Positions 45,027-53,148 of a stretch of 64,000 bases of DNA are shown here, piece by piece (within the stretch, counting starts at the first letter, position 1; each line of letters opens with the position of its first letter). Below the pieces are notes generated by a model. The model was not told the origin of the DNA, did no database searches, and worked only from the letters and a program-made list of their open reading frames with translations. A program made the translations under genes and the position numbers. Source of the DNA: CAJGBR01 sp045637425 (lineage in GTDB: Bacteria > Bacteroidota > Bacteroidia > Bacteroidales > Rikenellaceae); NCBI GenBank assembly GCA_045637425.1, contig JAZTZL010000006.1, positions 62,001 through 126,000 on the forward strand. Reading direction: 5' to 3'.

Positions 45027-45835
45027 TACTCATCTATGAATATTGCGGTTGTTGAATCAATATTATTCAGTGTACGAATCGCAGCACGACCATCTGCTCC
45101 AATGTTGAGCGAATACTCATTAACAAACATTCTGATATGATTATCAATGACTTCGGGGGTCAAATCACGGCAGTGTGCACACACAAAATCGCGTGACGCT
45201 GACGGGTGAGCGAATGCGTATTGAATACTGCGTTCAAGTATTCGGTCAATCTTCATTTGCAGTTCTACTGGCAACTCTCGCGACACCACGATAGCACCCA
45301 GTGGCAGCGGCAGTTTGAATCTCGACTCCCACTCCCGACCGAGGTCTGCTACCAGCACTGCGCCCTGTTTTTCGAACGAGAATCGCTCCTCGTGAATCAG
45401 CACTCCAGCCTGACACTGCCCAGCCAACACCGTAGGCAACACCTGATGAAATATGCAGTGTTCATACTCCGACACCTCTGGAAAAAGCCTGCGCATCAGC
45501 GCAAAAGCCGTAGTATGGGCTCCGGGCACCGCTACACGCTTACCACCCAACTGACTCTTGTCCATCGGCTCGGCAGCCACGACCAGCGGACCGTTCCCGA
45601 ATCCGAGTGCAGCGCCACTGCGCAACACAGCGTAACGCTCCGTGATGTCGGCGATTATCGCGCAACTAATTTTCGACACGCTCGGCTGTTGGGTTATCAC
45701 CTGAGTGTTGAGTTGCTCGATATCTGCAAACTCTGCTTCAAATACCTCGCCCTCGCAATCTACAAGTCCGTGTAGCATTGCGTGAAACATAAACGTATCA
45801 TTCGGACAGGGAGATATATTTATTCGAATGCTCAT
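45026..45835 (-). CDS. mqnD: 1,4-dihydroxy-6-naphthoate synthase (futalosine pathway)
   Basis: A 269-residue protein of the periplasmic-binding-protein fold, acting in the cytoplasm to convert cyclic dehypoxanthinyl futalosine to 1,4-dihydroxy-6-naphthoate. The family start SPCPNDTFMFHAMLHG, the KISCAIIADI region and the substrate segment GVLIHEERFSFEKQG are present. Start and stop overlap the neighbouring genes (ATGA with the fusion gene, TAATG with bioF). Together with the MqnB domain upstream it shows that menaquinone is made by the futalosine route. Confidence 0.92.
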   Translation of the reverse strand: MSIRINISPCPNDTFMFHAMLHGLVDCEGEVFEAEFADIEQLNTQVITQQPSVSKISCAIIADITERYAVLRSGAALGFGNGPLVVAAEPMDKSQLGGKRVAVPGAHTTAFALMRRLFPEVSEYEHCIFHQVLPTVLAGQCQAGVLIHEERFSFEKQGAVLVADLGREWESRFKLPLPLGAIVVSRELPVELQMKIDRILERSIQYAFAHPSASRDFVCAHCRDLTPEVIDNHIRMFVNEYSLNIGADGRAAIRTLNNIDSTTAIFIDE

Positions 45836-46782
45836 TTCTTCGCAAGTTTTTCGATGATTGGCGATAGAGTCTGTCCAAGTTTTTCAGCTACTTCAGGTTT
45901 GACTGGCTCGCCAACTATGTTTGATATTACTCTTATTTCAAGGAAGTTGCAGCCAGAATTGATACAAGCTCGAAAGAATCCGCTGCCCTCCATATTTTCT
46001 ATTTGTGAGCCGTTAGCCTCGATTCCGCAGCGATTTACGGTATTCGACTTTACCGAGCGCAATCCACTTTGCAAATGGAACGGGCATCTCTGTGGAGCAT
46101 ACTCCTCGGCAGCCACAAATCCGCAATGCTCCATATCCACAAACTCGCCATTTCTCACCGTTCCCAAATCTGCCTCACGCTCCGACTCCACCGACACGCA
46201 GTCGCCAATCGCCAACCCCGCATCTGGATAAGCCCCTGCCCAACCGCATAGGATAATCCACTCGGGGTCATATTTATTAATCGCCTCAACGCTCTTGAGC
46301 GCAGTTCTCACCGCGCCGACACCGCACTCCTCGACGATGACATTTGTTCCGAACGATGCTCCCTTCAACTCATTGGGAGTCGGCACAAGCAGCACAATGT
46401 TTGATTTTCGTCTTTTTCGAGTTTTGATAGTCAGAATGTGCGTAGTAACTGCGATTGTGATTGCAAACAACAACAGTTTTATATGGATATGTTCAACTAC
46501 GACAAAAATACACACGGCCATCGTCGCCCACAGCAGAGCCAATACCTCAAGTTTCACAGCCATCGGTATTCCGCGATTAGCCTTGTAATCGCGCAAGTAT
46601 CTGCCAATTTTCGGGTGGTACATCAGCCACTCGTAACTGCGCTTCGAACTCTTCGCAAAACACCACGCAGCCAGCAACATAAACGGCGTAGTCGGCAGTA
46701 CAGGCAACCCAATGCCCAGCACTCCGAGAGCCACCGCAGTCCACCCCAAAGCGAGGTAAAATATTCTTAATTTACTTCTCAT
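45832..46782 (-). CDS. mqnB: In-frame fusion of DUF454 (YbaN-like) membrane domain to futalosine hydrolase MqnB
   Basis: A 316-residue open frame without interruption. Residues 1-117 match the YbaN/DUF454 family (GLPVLPTTPFMLLAAWCFAKSS, then IGRYLRDYKANRGIP) with several hydrophobic helices. A basic linker (TIKTRKRRKSN, 118-128) leads into a nucleosidase domain (129-316). This has GVGAVRTALK, LCGWAGAYPDAGLAIGD, ENMEGSGFF with E262 and E265, and RVISNIVGEP, fitting futalosine hydrolase. No ATG separates the halves; an internal GTG at about residue 130 could start a free MqnB. Both ends overlap neighbouring genes by 4 bp. Confidence 0.85.
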   Translation of the reverse strand: MRSKLRIFYLALGWTAVALGVLGIGLPVLPTTPFMLLAAWCFAKSSKRSYEWLMYHPKIGRYLRDYKANRGIPMAVKLEVLALLWATMAVCIFVVVEHIHIKLLLFAITIAVTTHILTIKTRKRRKSNIVLLVPTPNELKGASFGTNVIVEECGVGAVRTALKSVEAINKYDPEWIILCGWAGAYPDAGLAIGDCVSVESEREADLGTVRNGEFVDMEHCGFVAAEEYAPQRCPFHLQSGLRSVKSNTVNRCGIEANGSQIENMEGSGFFRACINSGCNFLEIRVISNIVGEPVKPEVAEKLGQTLSPIIEKLAKK

Positions 46783-48941
46783 TTTAATCTTGTAACTCGT
46801 TCAATATCTTTAATTTTGAGCAGTTTATATATCACTGCATCGAGCATTCCCGTACTTGCCACTTCGACGGTTATCTGCCCCGATAGTGTATCTCCGTCTT
46901 GTTCGGTCATATTTATCGAACCGATATTGACCCGCAATTCCTTAAACAGCACCTCGGTAATCTTATTGACCAGGCCGAATGAATTGCGCGCCTGAATGTT
47001 CAGCATAGCACGAAAGGCTCCCGACTCATTATCATTTCTCCAACGGGCATCAATAACCCGATATGAATACTGCGTTTTGAGTCTGGTGGCATTGGGACAA
47101 TCCACTCGGTGAATTGTTATTCCTGCAGCTATCGTAACAAATCCAAATATCGAATCGCCCGGTATCGGATTACAACATCTACCCAATTTATATTCTACAC
47201 CTCTCAGATTTTCGTCAATAACCAGACAATCCTCATTGTCGTTTTCAACACGCTGACTCTCTTTGACCGTAGTTTCTACAAGATTTTTAGGCTGTTCTGA
47301 TTGTTCCTCAAGCGACTCAACCAGAATCTCCTTAATTGTAGACGTTTCAATCTCCTCATCTGCGACCTTGGTATAAAGGTCAAGTGCATTTTTTATTTTG
47401 AAATGCTTTTGCAGTATGATTATAGCCTCATCAAAAGTCAAATCGAGTTTCCAATTTTTCACCTTGCGTTCAATCTCCTCACGACCGATGAACGCACGTT
47501 TCGACTGCTCCTCTTTAAGATAAGCCTTGATTCGAGATTTAGCCTTGCTCGATGTTACTATGCCCAGCCAATCGGCCTTCGGTTTCTGATTTTTCGAGGT
47601 CATAATCTCGACCAAATCGCCATTGCATAGTTTGTGCTTGATTGACACCGAACGGTGATTCACCTTCGCTCCCGTACAGGTATTGCCCAATGCCGAGTGA
47701 ATATCATAAGCAAAGTCCAGCACCGTAGCATTCTCGTTAAGTTTGCGCAGGTCGCCGTTGGGTGTGAATACAAATATCTCTTTGCTCGTCATTTTGATAT
47801 CGGGAGTCTCATCAGTGGTCAGTTCCTTGATGCCGTTCTCAATCATCGAACGCACCGTAGCGAGCCACTCTTCACTGCCGATAGCCCCGCCCGAGATGCC
47901 CTTGTAGCGCCAATGGGCAGCAACTCCGTGTTCGGCCACATCGTCCATTCGTTCCGAACGAATCTGCACCTCGACCCATCGTCCCTGCTCGGTAACAACA
48001 GTTGTGTGCAGCGACTCATAACCATTCGATTTCGGAATTGAAATCCAATCTCTCAATCTATCAGGGTTGGGTGTGTTAAAATCCGTTACAATAGAATATG
48101 TTTGCCAGCAGAGTCGTTTTTCATCTTCACGAGCGCACTTCAGAACAAACCTTACTGCGAACAGATCATAAACCTCTTCAATTCCGATTTTATATTTTTT
48201 CATCTTGCGCCAAATCGAATAAACCGACTTAGTGCGCCCTTTGACCGAATATTTTATACCCACTGCGTCCATCTTCTGGCGGATTGGTTCCACAAACTTT
48301 GCGATGAATTGTTCGCGTTGGTCTACGGTATTTTTAATGTATTCGGTTATGTAGTTCCACTCTTGCGGGTGGAGTTGTTTAAGTGCAAGGTCCTCCATCT
48401 CGGACTTTATGGTATATAGCCCGAGTTTATGAGCAATCTGTGCATATATGTTTAGCGTTTCCCACGCTTTTTTCTTACGCTTGTCTTCGGGGAAGATGTC
48501 CAGCGAGCGCATCACTTCGAGGCGGTCTGCAAGTTTAATCAGAATAACACGCGGGTCGCTTGAGTAGCTAAGAATCAACTCCTTAAAATTATCGATCTGT
48601 GTCTCAGACATCTTTGTATCGACCTCCGAGATGTTGCACATTCCCGCCACCAGCGCAGCACATTTCGGTGTGAAACGACTCTCAATTTCTTCGGGAGTAC
48701 ACACGCCCAGCCGCACTGTATCGTGCAACAACGCAGCACATATCGAACTGCGTCCGAGTCCAATTTCTCCGCACGCAATGGAAGCAACTCCCACAGCGTG
48801 ATTAACGAAGGGGTGTCCGTTCCAGCGAGTCATACCCTCAAGGCGCTGACAAGCCAGACTCAACGCATCTTCAATCATAGTGCGTTGTTCGAACGAAAAA
48901 TGACGACTCAACAATCGTGAAAAATCCTCAATTATATCCAT
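46779..48941 (-). CDS. Second long RelA/SpoT homologue, probably synthetase-only
   Basis: About 720 residues from the ATG at 48941 (MDIIEDFSRLL). The upstream frame to 49049 runs over the promoter. The hydrolase domain keeps HD (H73, D74) but the essential ED is replaced (HDTVRL instead of HDxxED), and LHNMRT is LEVMRS. Hydrolysis is therefore probably lost. The synthetase motifs GRTKSVYSIWRKM, YDLFAVRFV and SIPKSNGYESLHT are intact. TGS (IFVFTPNGDLRK) and ACT (NIQARNSFGLVNKITEV) domains follow. It behaves as the RelA partner of the bifunctional enzyme at 2512-4731, and its stop overlaps the DUF454-MqnB start. Confidence 0.9.
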   Translation of the reverse strand: MDIIEDFSRLLSRHFSFEQRTMIEDALSLACQRLEGMTRWNGHPFVNHAVGVASIACGEIGLGRSSICAALLHDTVRLGVCTPEEIESRFTPKCAALVAGMCNISEVDTKMSETQIDNFKELILSYSSDPRVILIKLADRLEVMRSLDIFPEDKRKKKAWETLNIYAQIAHKLGLYTIKSEMEDLALKQLHPQEWNYITEYIKNTVDQREQFIAKFVEPIRQKMDAVGIKYSVKGRTKSVYSIWRKMKKYKIGIEEVYDLFAVRFVLKCAREDEKRLCWQTYSIVTDFNTPNPDRLRDWISIPKSNGYESLHTTVVTEQGRWVEVQIRSERMDDVAEHGVAAHWRYKGISGGAIGSEEWLATVRSMIENGIKELTTDETPDIKMTSKEIFVFTPNGDLRKLNENATVLDFAYDIHSALGNTCTGAKVNHRSVSIKHKLCNGDLVEIMTSKNQKPKADWLGIVTSSKAKSRIKAYLKEEQSKRAFIGREEIERKVKNWKLDLTFDEAIIILQKHFKIKNALDLYTKVADEEIETSTIKEILVESLEEQSEQPKNLVETTVKESQRVENDNEDCLVIDENLRGVEYKLGRCCNPIPGDSIFGFVTIAAGITIHRVDCPNATRLKTQYSYRVIDARWRNDNESGAFRAMLNIQARNSFGLVNKITEVLFKELRVNIGSINMTEQDGDTLSGQITVEVASTGMLDAVIYKLLKIKDIERVTRLK

Positions 48942-48962
48942 ACTCCCATCATAAATATTCTG

Positions 48963-48970
48963 CAAATGTA
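48963..48970 (-). promoter_or_regulatory. Putative -7 element of the rel2-mqn-bio operon
   Basis: Minus-strand TACATTTG fits TAnnTTTG and lies 21 bp before the chosen rel2 start. No matching -33 was found. Confidence 0.35.
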
Positions 48971-49099
48971 ACAATTTTTTTGCGGACTTTATTGCATAAT
49001 CTAACTCCGAAAACATTCGCCACATCGGGCATCTCCAAAATAGCATCAATATTTAGGCATATTTATGGTGTAAGTAAGGTATTTTTCACAAAAAATTGT

Positions 49100-49107
49100 T
49101 ACCTTTG
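49100..49107 (+). promoter_or_regulatory. Putative -7 element of the nucleotidyltransferase gene
   Basis: TACCTTTG lies 27 bp before the ATG at 49135, the same octamer used before three other genes here (1378, 60865, 63736). The -33 match is poor. Confidence 0.4.
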
Positions 49108-49134
49108 TGGATTAATTTATAAACTATATAATTT

Positions 49135-50043
49135 ATGAAACCAACATTATTAGTACTTGCTGCAGGTATGGGTTCACGCTACGGTTCGCTTAAGCAGATG
49201 GACGGCATAGGACCTTGTGGTGAGGCAATTATTGATTATTCGATTTATGATGCTATTCGCGCTGGATTCGGTAAAGTAGTGTTCGTAATCCGACACAGTT
49301 TCGAGGCCGAATTCAAAGAAGTTTTTTCTGAACAACGTTTCGGAGGAAAAATCAAGGTAGAATATGTTTTTCAAGAATTAGATAAACTACCCGTTGGCTA
49401 TTCAGTGCCCGAAGGCCGAGAAAAACCGTGGGGTACAAACCACGCCGTACTGATGGCTAAAGATGCTATTAACGAGCCCTTTGCAGTAATAAATGCAGAT
49501 GACTTCTATGGCAGAGAGAGCTTCCAAGTGCTGGGTGATTACCTTCGCTCGGTGGAGGGCAAACGAAACGAGTATTGTATGGTGGGTTACTACCTGAAGA
49601 ACACAATGTCTGATTTCGGCTCGGTATCGAGAGGGGTTTGTACAATGAACGAAGAGGGCAACTTGACTACAATCGTTGAGCACACAAAAATTGTTAAAAA
49701 CGGTAGCAATGCAATCGGTCTTGACAGCAATGGTCAACAAAAGGATATGTCTGGAGAAACGCTTGTCTCGATGAATATGTTCGGATTCACACCCGATTAT
49801 TTCAACTACTCTGAGGCGCGATTCTCAAAATTCCTCGATGAAAGCCAAGGTAATATCAAAGCAGAGTATTTCATTCCACTGATGGTTAATGAATTGATTA
49901 ACAGCGGCACTGCAAATATGAAAGTTTTATCAAGCACTGCACAGTGGTTCGGAGTAACATACAAAGAGGACAGACCTGCAGTAGTTGCTACACTCAACGA
50001 ATTGATTGAAAAAGGAGTTTATCCAAAAAATCTTTGGGAATAG
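49135..50043 (+). CDS. Sugar-phosphate nucleotidyltransferase family protein
   Basis: A 302-residue GT-A-fold NTP transferase. The nucleotide-binding start LVLAAGMGSRYGSLKQMDGIGP and the metal motif VINADDFYGRESF are clear. It should activate a sugar 1-phosphate with an NTP, but the acceptor sugar is uncertain. The LbH/hexapeptide tail of GlmU/GlgC types is absent. It is divergent from rel2 and overlaps the mini-epimerase-like gene by up to 10 bp. Confidence 0.85.
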   Translation: MKPTLLVLAAGMGSRYGSLKQMDGIGPCGEAIIDYSIYDAIRAGFGKVVFVIRHSFEAEFKEVFSEQRFGGKIKVEYVFQELDKLPVGYSVPEGREKPWGTNHAVLMAKDAINEPFAVINADDFYGRESFQVLGDYLRSVEGKRNEYCMVGYYLKNTMSDFGSVSRGVCTMNEEGNLTTIVEHTKIVKNGSNAIGLDSNGQQKDMSGETLVSMNMFGFTPDYFNYSEARFSKFLDESQGNIKAEYFIPLMVNELINSGTANMKVLSSTAQWFGVTYKEDRPAVVATLNELIEKGVYPKNLWE

Positions 50044-50516
50044 TGATTGATATTGAACAATATATTTGGGGATTTACACCCGAAGGCGAAGTCGCTCTGA
50101 TTTATGTAATGATGAACGACAAGGGGCAAAAGGTATTTTTGACCAATGCTGCAGCAGGGGTAGTAAATGAGGAGATAATTAAAGAGGTTAAGGTTGATGA
50201 TTATCTTCGCAAGGATATTAAGGGGAAGGTCATTGGTAGCGGTGTAGCCGAGGTTTTGAATGGAAAAATCTGGGACGCTCGCACTGAAGTCAACAGAGTG
50301 GTAATGTCCTACACGGGAGATGTCGGCAATGGCGAACAGAATTACGAAGTCGTATATGATCTTGACGAAAACGGAGAAGTTGAGATTACGCTTCAGGCAC
50401 ATACTACGGAGTGTGTCAGAATGGGTATCACTAATACAATGGTAAGCGATTCGTTCGAGGAGGTCGAGGTCGGCGAAGGATTGATTTACGAACGCCACCT
50501 GAAATATCAGTTGTAA
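50034..50516 (+). CDS. Miniature aldose-1-epimerase (GalM)-like protein, non-ATG start
   Basis: Up to 160 residues from TTG 50034, or 157 from GTG 50043; no ATG is available near the beginning. Residues 10-45 (IWGFTPEGEVALIYVMMNDKGQ...LTNAAAG) resemble the GalM N-terminus, which usually reads FG.TPDG..V.LYTLTN..G...ITN.GA. A middle VDDYL and a later VVYDLDENGEVEITLQAHTTECVRMGITNTM parallel GalM strands ending in TNHSYFNL. The catalytic histidines and the C-terminal third with the general-base glutamate are missing; full GalM is about 340-380 residues. It overlaps the nucleotidyltransferase stop. A degenerate pseudoenzyme or small beta-sandwich binder is possible. Confidence 0.5.
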   Translation: MGIVIDIEQYIWGFTPEGEVALIYVMMNDKGQKVFLTNAAAGVVNEEIIKEVKVDDYLRKDIKGKVIGSGVAEVLNGKIWDARTEVNRVVMSYTGDVGNGEQNYEVVYDLDENGEVEITLQAHTTECVRMGITNTMVSDSFEEVEVGEGLIYERHLKYQL

Positions 50517-50591
50517 GGTAACTGAATATTGAATTGTGATTCTCGGGGATAAAGATGTGTGGGATAGAGGTGGTGAAATGGAGTTATATCG

Positions 50592-50910
50592 CGAGGAAAG
50601 ATAAATTGGCAAAAAACGTGAAGAGTTAGCAAGAACCGAATGATTCACGTGTAAAGATAAATTTGGGAATATGCTGTGAAGAGTTGGTTGCATATTGGTC
50701 ACCAAGAAAGAACCGAACAATTTACGAGCAGAGATAAATTGAGATTTATGCCGTGAAGTGTTGGTTGTAGTTTGGCACCCAAGAAAGAACCGAACAATTT
50801 ACGAGCAGAGATAAATTGATAATACGCCGTGAAGTGTTGGTTGTAGTTTGGTTACCAAGCAAGAACTGAACAATTCACGTGTAAAGATAAATTAGAGTAT
50901 AAAGTAACCT
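50592..50910. repeat. ~77-bp tandem repeat array with alternating complementary arms
   Basis: Unit starts fall at 50627, 50704, 50781 and 50857 (spacing 77, 77, 76), with a shortened degenerate unit before and a half unit at the end. Each unit holds arm A (AACCGAACAATTTAC) and arm A' (GTGAAGTGTTGGTT), which are complementary at about 12 of 14 positions. A hairpin can form within a unit or between neighbouring units. Units 2 and 3 are nearly identical. Units 1 and 4 share the variant TTCACGTGTAAAGATAAATT. The array fills most of the 405-bp gap before ffh. No open frame is convincing. Confidence 0.8.
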
Positions 50911-50921
50911 GCTGAACAAAT

Positions 50922-52232
50922 ATGTTTGAGAATTTAAGTGAAAAATTAGAGAGGTCGTTTAAGATTTTGAAGGGTGAGGGTCGCATTACGGAGATAAATG
51001 TGGCCGAAACACTCAAGGAGATTAGACGCGCATTGATAGATGCCGATGTTAATTATAAGGTGGCTAAGCAGTTCACCGATGAGGTTAAACAGAAGGCTAT
51101 CGGACAAAGTGTGCTGACATCGGTGAAACCGGGACAAATGCTGACAAAGATTGTCCGTGATGAACTCGCACAACTGATGGGCGGAACAATGACAGACATC
51201 AAGTTGGAAGGGTCGCCAGCCGTAGTGTTGATTGCCGGTCTTCAGGGTTCGGGTAAGACAACTTTCTCGGGTAAATTAGCCAATTTTATACGCTCTAAAC
51301 GCGGCAGAAGCGTACTGCTCGTAGCTTGCGACGTGTATCGTCCTGCGGCAATCGAACAATTGAAAATTCTCGGAAGTCAGATTGGCGTAGAGGTTTATAG
51401 CGAAGATGGAAATAAGAATCCCGTGCAGATTGCACAAAATGCTATAAAGTTTGCGAAGGATAAAGGATTGAGTACAGTCATCGTCGATACAGCCGGACGT
51501 TTGGCTATCGATCAAGAGATGATGAACGAAATCGAAACACTCAAACGCGAACTCAAACCAAGCGAAACGTTGTTCGTTGTAGACTCGATGACGGGTCAGG
51601 ACGCAGTGAATACGGCACGCGAATTCAATCAACGAATCAACTACGATGGCGTCGTGCTGACAAAGTTAGACGGTGATACCAGAGGTGGTGCAGCTATCTC
51701 TATTCGCAAGGTAGTTGATAAACCGTTGAAATTTATCTCGGCAGGTGAAAAGCTCGATTCTATACAGGTGTTCCACCCAGAACGAATGGCTGATAGAATC
51801 CTCGGAATGGGTGATATCGTGTCGTTGGTTGAGAAGGCTCAAGAGCAGTATGACGAACAAGAGGCTCGCCAACTCAAAAAGAAAATTATTCACGATCAAT
51901 TCGACTTCAATGACTTCCTCAAGCAGATTAATCAAGTTAAGAAGATGGGTAATCTGAAAGACCTTGCATCGATGATTCCAGGCGTTGGTAAGGCATTGAA
52001 GAATGTTGATATCCAAGATGATGCTTTCAAACATATCGAAGCAATCATCTATTCGATGACTCCCGCAGAACGAGCAAACCCATCGTTGCTGAATGGTCGT
52101 CGCCGAGAACGTATCGCTAAGGGTAGCGGTCGCACTATGCAGGAGGTAAACAGACTGCTCAAACAGTTCGAAGATACACGCAAATTGATGAAAATGGCAG
52201 CAGGAGGTAAAATTCCGATGCGCCGCCGATAA
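50922..52232 (+). CDS. ffh: Signal recognition particle protein Ffh
   Basis: A 436-residue SRP54-type GTPase that targets nascent membrane proteins. The N domain is followed by the G domain, with GLQGSGKTTFSGKLA, ACDVYRPAAIEQL, DTAGRL and TKLDGDTRGGAA. The methionine-containing M domain then carries RRERIAKGSGR near the end for 4.5S RNA binding. It begins 12 bp after the repeat array and heads a long rightward operon with folD, tsaD, purM and queD. No TAnnTTTG promoter was obvious directly upstream. Confidence 0.95.
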   Translation: MFENLSEKLERSFKILKGEGRITEINVAETLKEIRRALIDADVNYKVAKQFTDEVKQKAIGQSVLTSVKPGQMLTKIVRDELAQLMGGTMTDIKLEGSPAVVLIAGLQGSGKTTFSGKLANFIRSKRGRSVLLVACDVYRPAAIEQLKILGSQIGVEVYSEDGNKNPVQIAQNAIKFAKDKGLSTVIVDTAGRLAIDQEMMNEIETLKRELKPSETLFVVDSMTGQDAVNTAREFNQRINYDGVVLTKLDGDTRGGAAISIRKVVDKPLKFISAGEKLDSIQVFHPERMADRILGMGDIVSLVEKAQEQYDEQEARQLKKKIIHDQFDFNDFLKQINQVKKMGNLKDLASMIPGVGKALKNVDIQDDAFKHIEAIIYSMTPAERANPSLLNGRRRERIAKGSGRTMQEVNRLLKQFEDTRKLMKMAAGGKIPMRRR

Positions 52233-52253
52233 CCATATAAAAACTAAAGTATT

Positions 52254-53132
52254 ATGGAATTATTAGATGGAAAGGTAGTTTCGCGAGGCTTGAAAGAGCG
52301 AATCGCAGCCGAAGTTGAAGAACTTAAGGCTCAAGGAAAACGAGTGCCGTTTTTGGTAGCAGTACTCGTAGGCGATGACGATGCAAGCAAAATCTATGTA
52401 GCAAACAAGGATAAGGCGTGCCAAGAAGTTGGTTTCGGCTCGAGAGTATTGAAGTTCGAGGCTGACATCAGCGAGGAATTCCTGCTGGAAGAAATTGACA
52501 AATTGAATAAAAATCCTGAAGTGGACGGTTTTATAGTTCAACTTCCGTTGCCAAAACATATCAACGAATCGAGAATCATCGAGGCAATCGACCCACGTAA
52601 AGATGTCGATGGTTTCCACCCGACAAATACTGGTAGAATGGTTTCGGGACTCCCGTCATTCTTGCCTGCTACACCGTGTGGCATTCTCGAATTGTTGCGT
52701 TTCTACAATATCGAAACAAGAGGCAAACACTGCGTAGTCATCGGCCGAAGCAATATCGTAGGTCGTCCTATGGCAAACTTGTTGTCACAAAAGGGCATAG
52801 ACTGCACAGTCACAATCTGCCATAGTAGAACTCAAAACCTCGCAGAAGAGGTTCGTCGCGCAGACATCGTAGTATCGGCTATCGGCTCGCCACGCTTCGT
52901 TACTGCAGATATGATTAAAGAGGGAGCTGTCGTAGTAGACGTAGGTATGAACCGTCTGCGTAGCGACCAAACAAAAAGCGGCTGGAAATTGGTAGGTGAT
53001 GTGGATTTTGAAAACGTAGCACCGAAGTGCAGTTACATTACACCTGTTCCGGGCGGTGTCGGACTTATGACAATTTCGTCACTGATTGCCAATACGCTCA
53101 AGGCATACAAAAAGGAGATTTACGCTTGGTAG
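52254..53132 (+). CDS. folD: Methylenetetrahydrofolate dehydrogenase/cyclohydrolase
   Basis: A 292-residue bifunctional C1-folate enzyme producing 10-formyl-THF, which supplies purine synthesis. The catalytic YVANKDKAC (K-containing) and substrate motifs [13 protein letters not shown] and DVDGFHPTN are present, with the NADP site [16 protein letters not shown] and the ending [15 protein letters not shown]. It lies 21 bp after ffh and 16 bp before tsaD. Confidence 0.96.
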   Translation: MELLDGKVVSRGLKERIAAEVEELKAQGKRVPFLVAVLVGDDDASKIYVANKDKACQEVGFGSRVLKFEADISEEFLLEEIDKLNKNPEVDGFIVQLPLPKHINESRIIEAIDPRKDVDGFHPTNTGRMVSGLPSFLPATPCGILELLRFYNIETRGKHCVVIGRSNIVGRPMANLLSQKGIDCTVTICHSRTQNLAEEVRRADIVVSAIGSPRFVTADMIKEGAVVVDVGMNRLRSDQTKSGWKLVGDVDFENVAPKCSYITPVPGGVGLMTISSLIANTLKAYKKEIYAW

Positions 53133-53148
53133 TCGAAATAAATAGACA

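Noticed and set aside
45832..46782. Fusion as a simple frameshift or missed stop between DUF454 and mqnB
   Set aside because: The frame is continuous through a plausible basic linker, no ATG lies between the domains, and both ends fit the 4-bp overlap pattern of the operon. An internal GTG start remains possible and is noted.
50019..50720. Minus-strand 233-codon open frame across the end of the mini-epimerase gene and the repeats
   Set aside because: It is antisense to a better-supported gene, runs into tandem repeats, resembles no family and has a composition typical of a shadow frame.
50592..50910. CRISPR array
   Set aside because: The units are contiguous ~77-bp tandem repeats with no unique spacers, and no cas genes are nearby.
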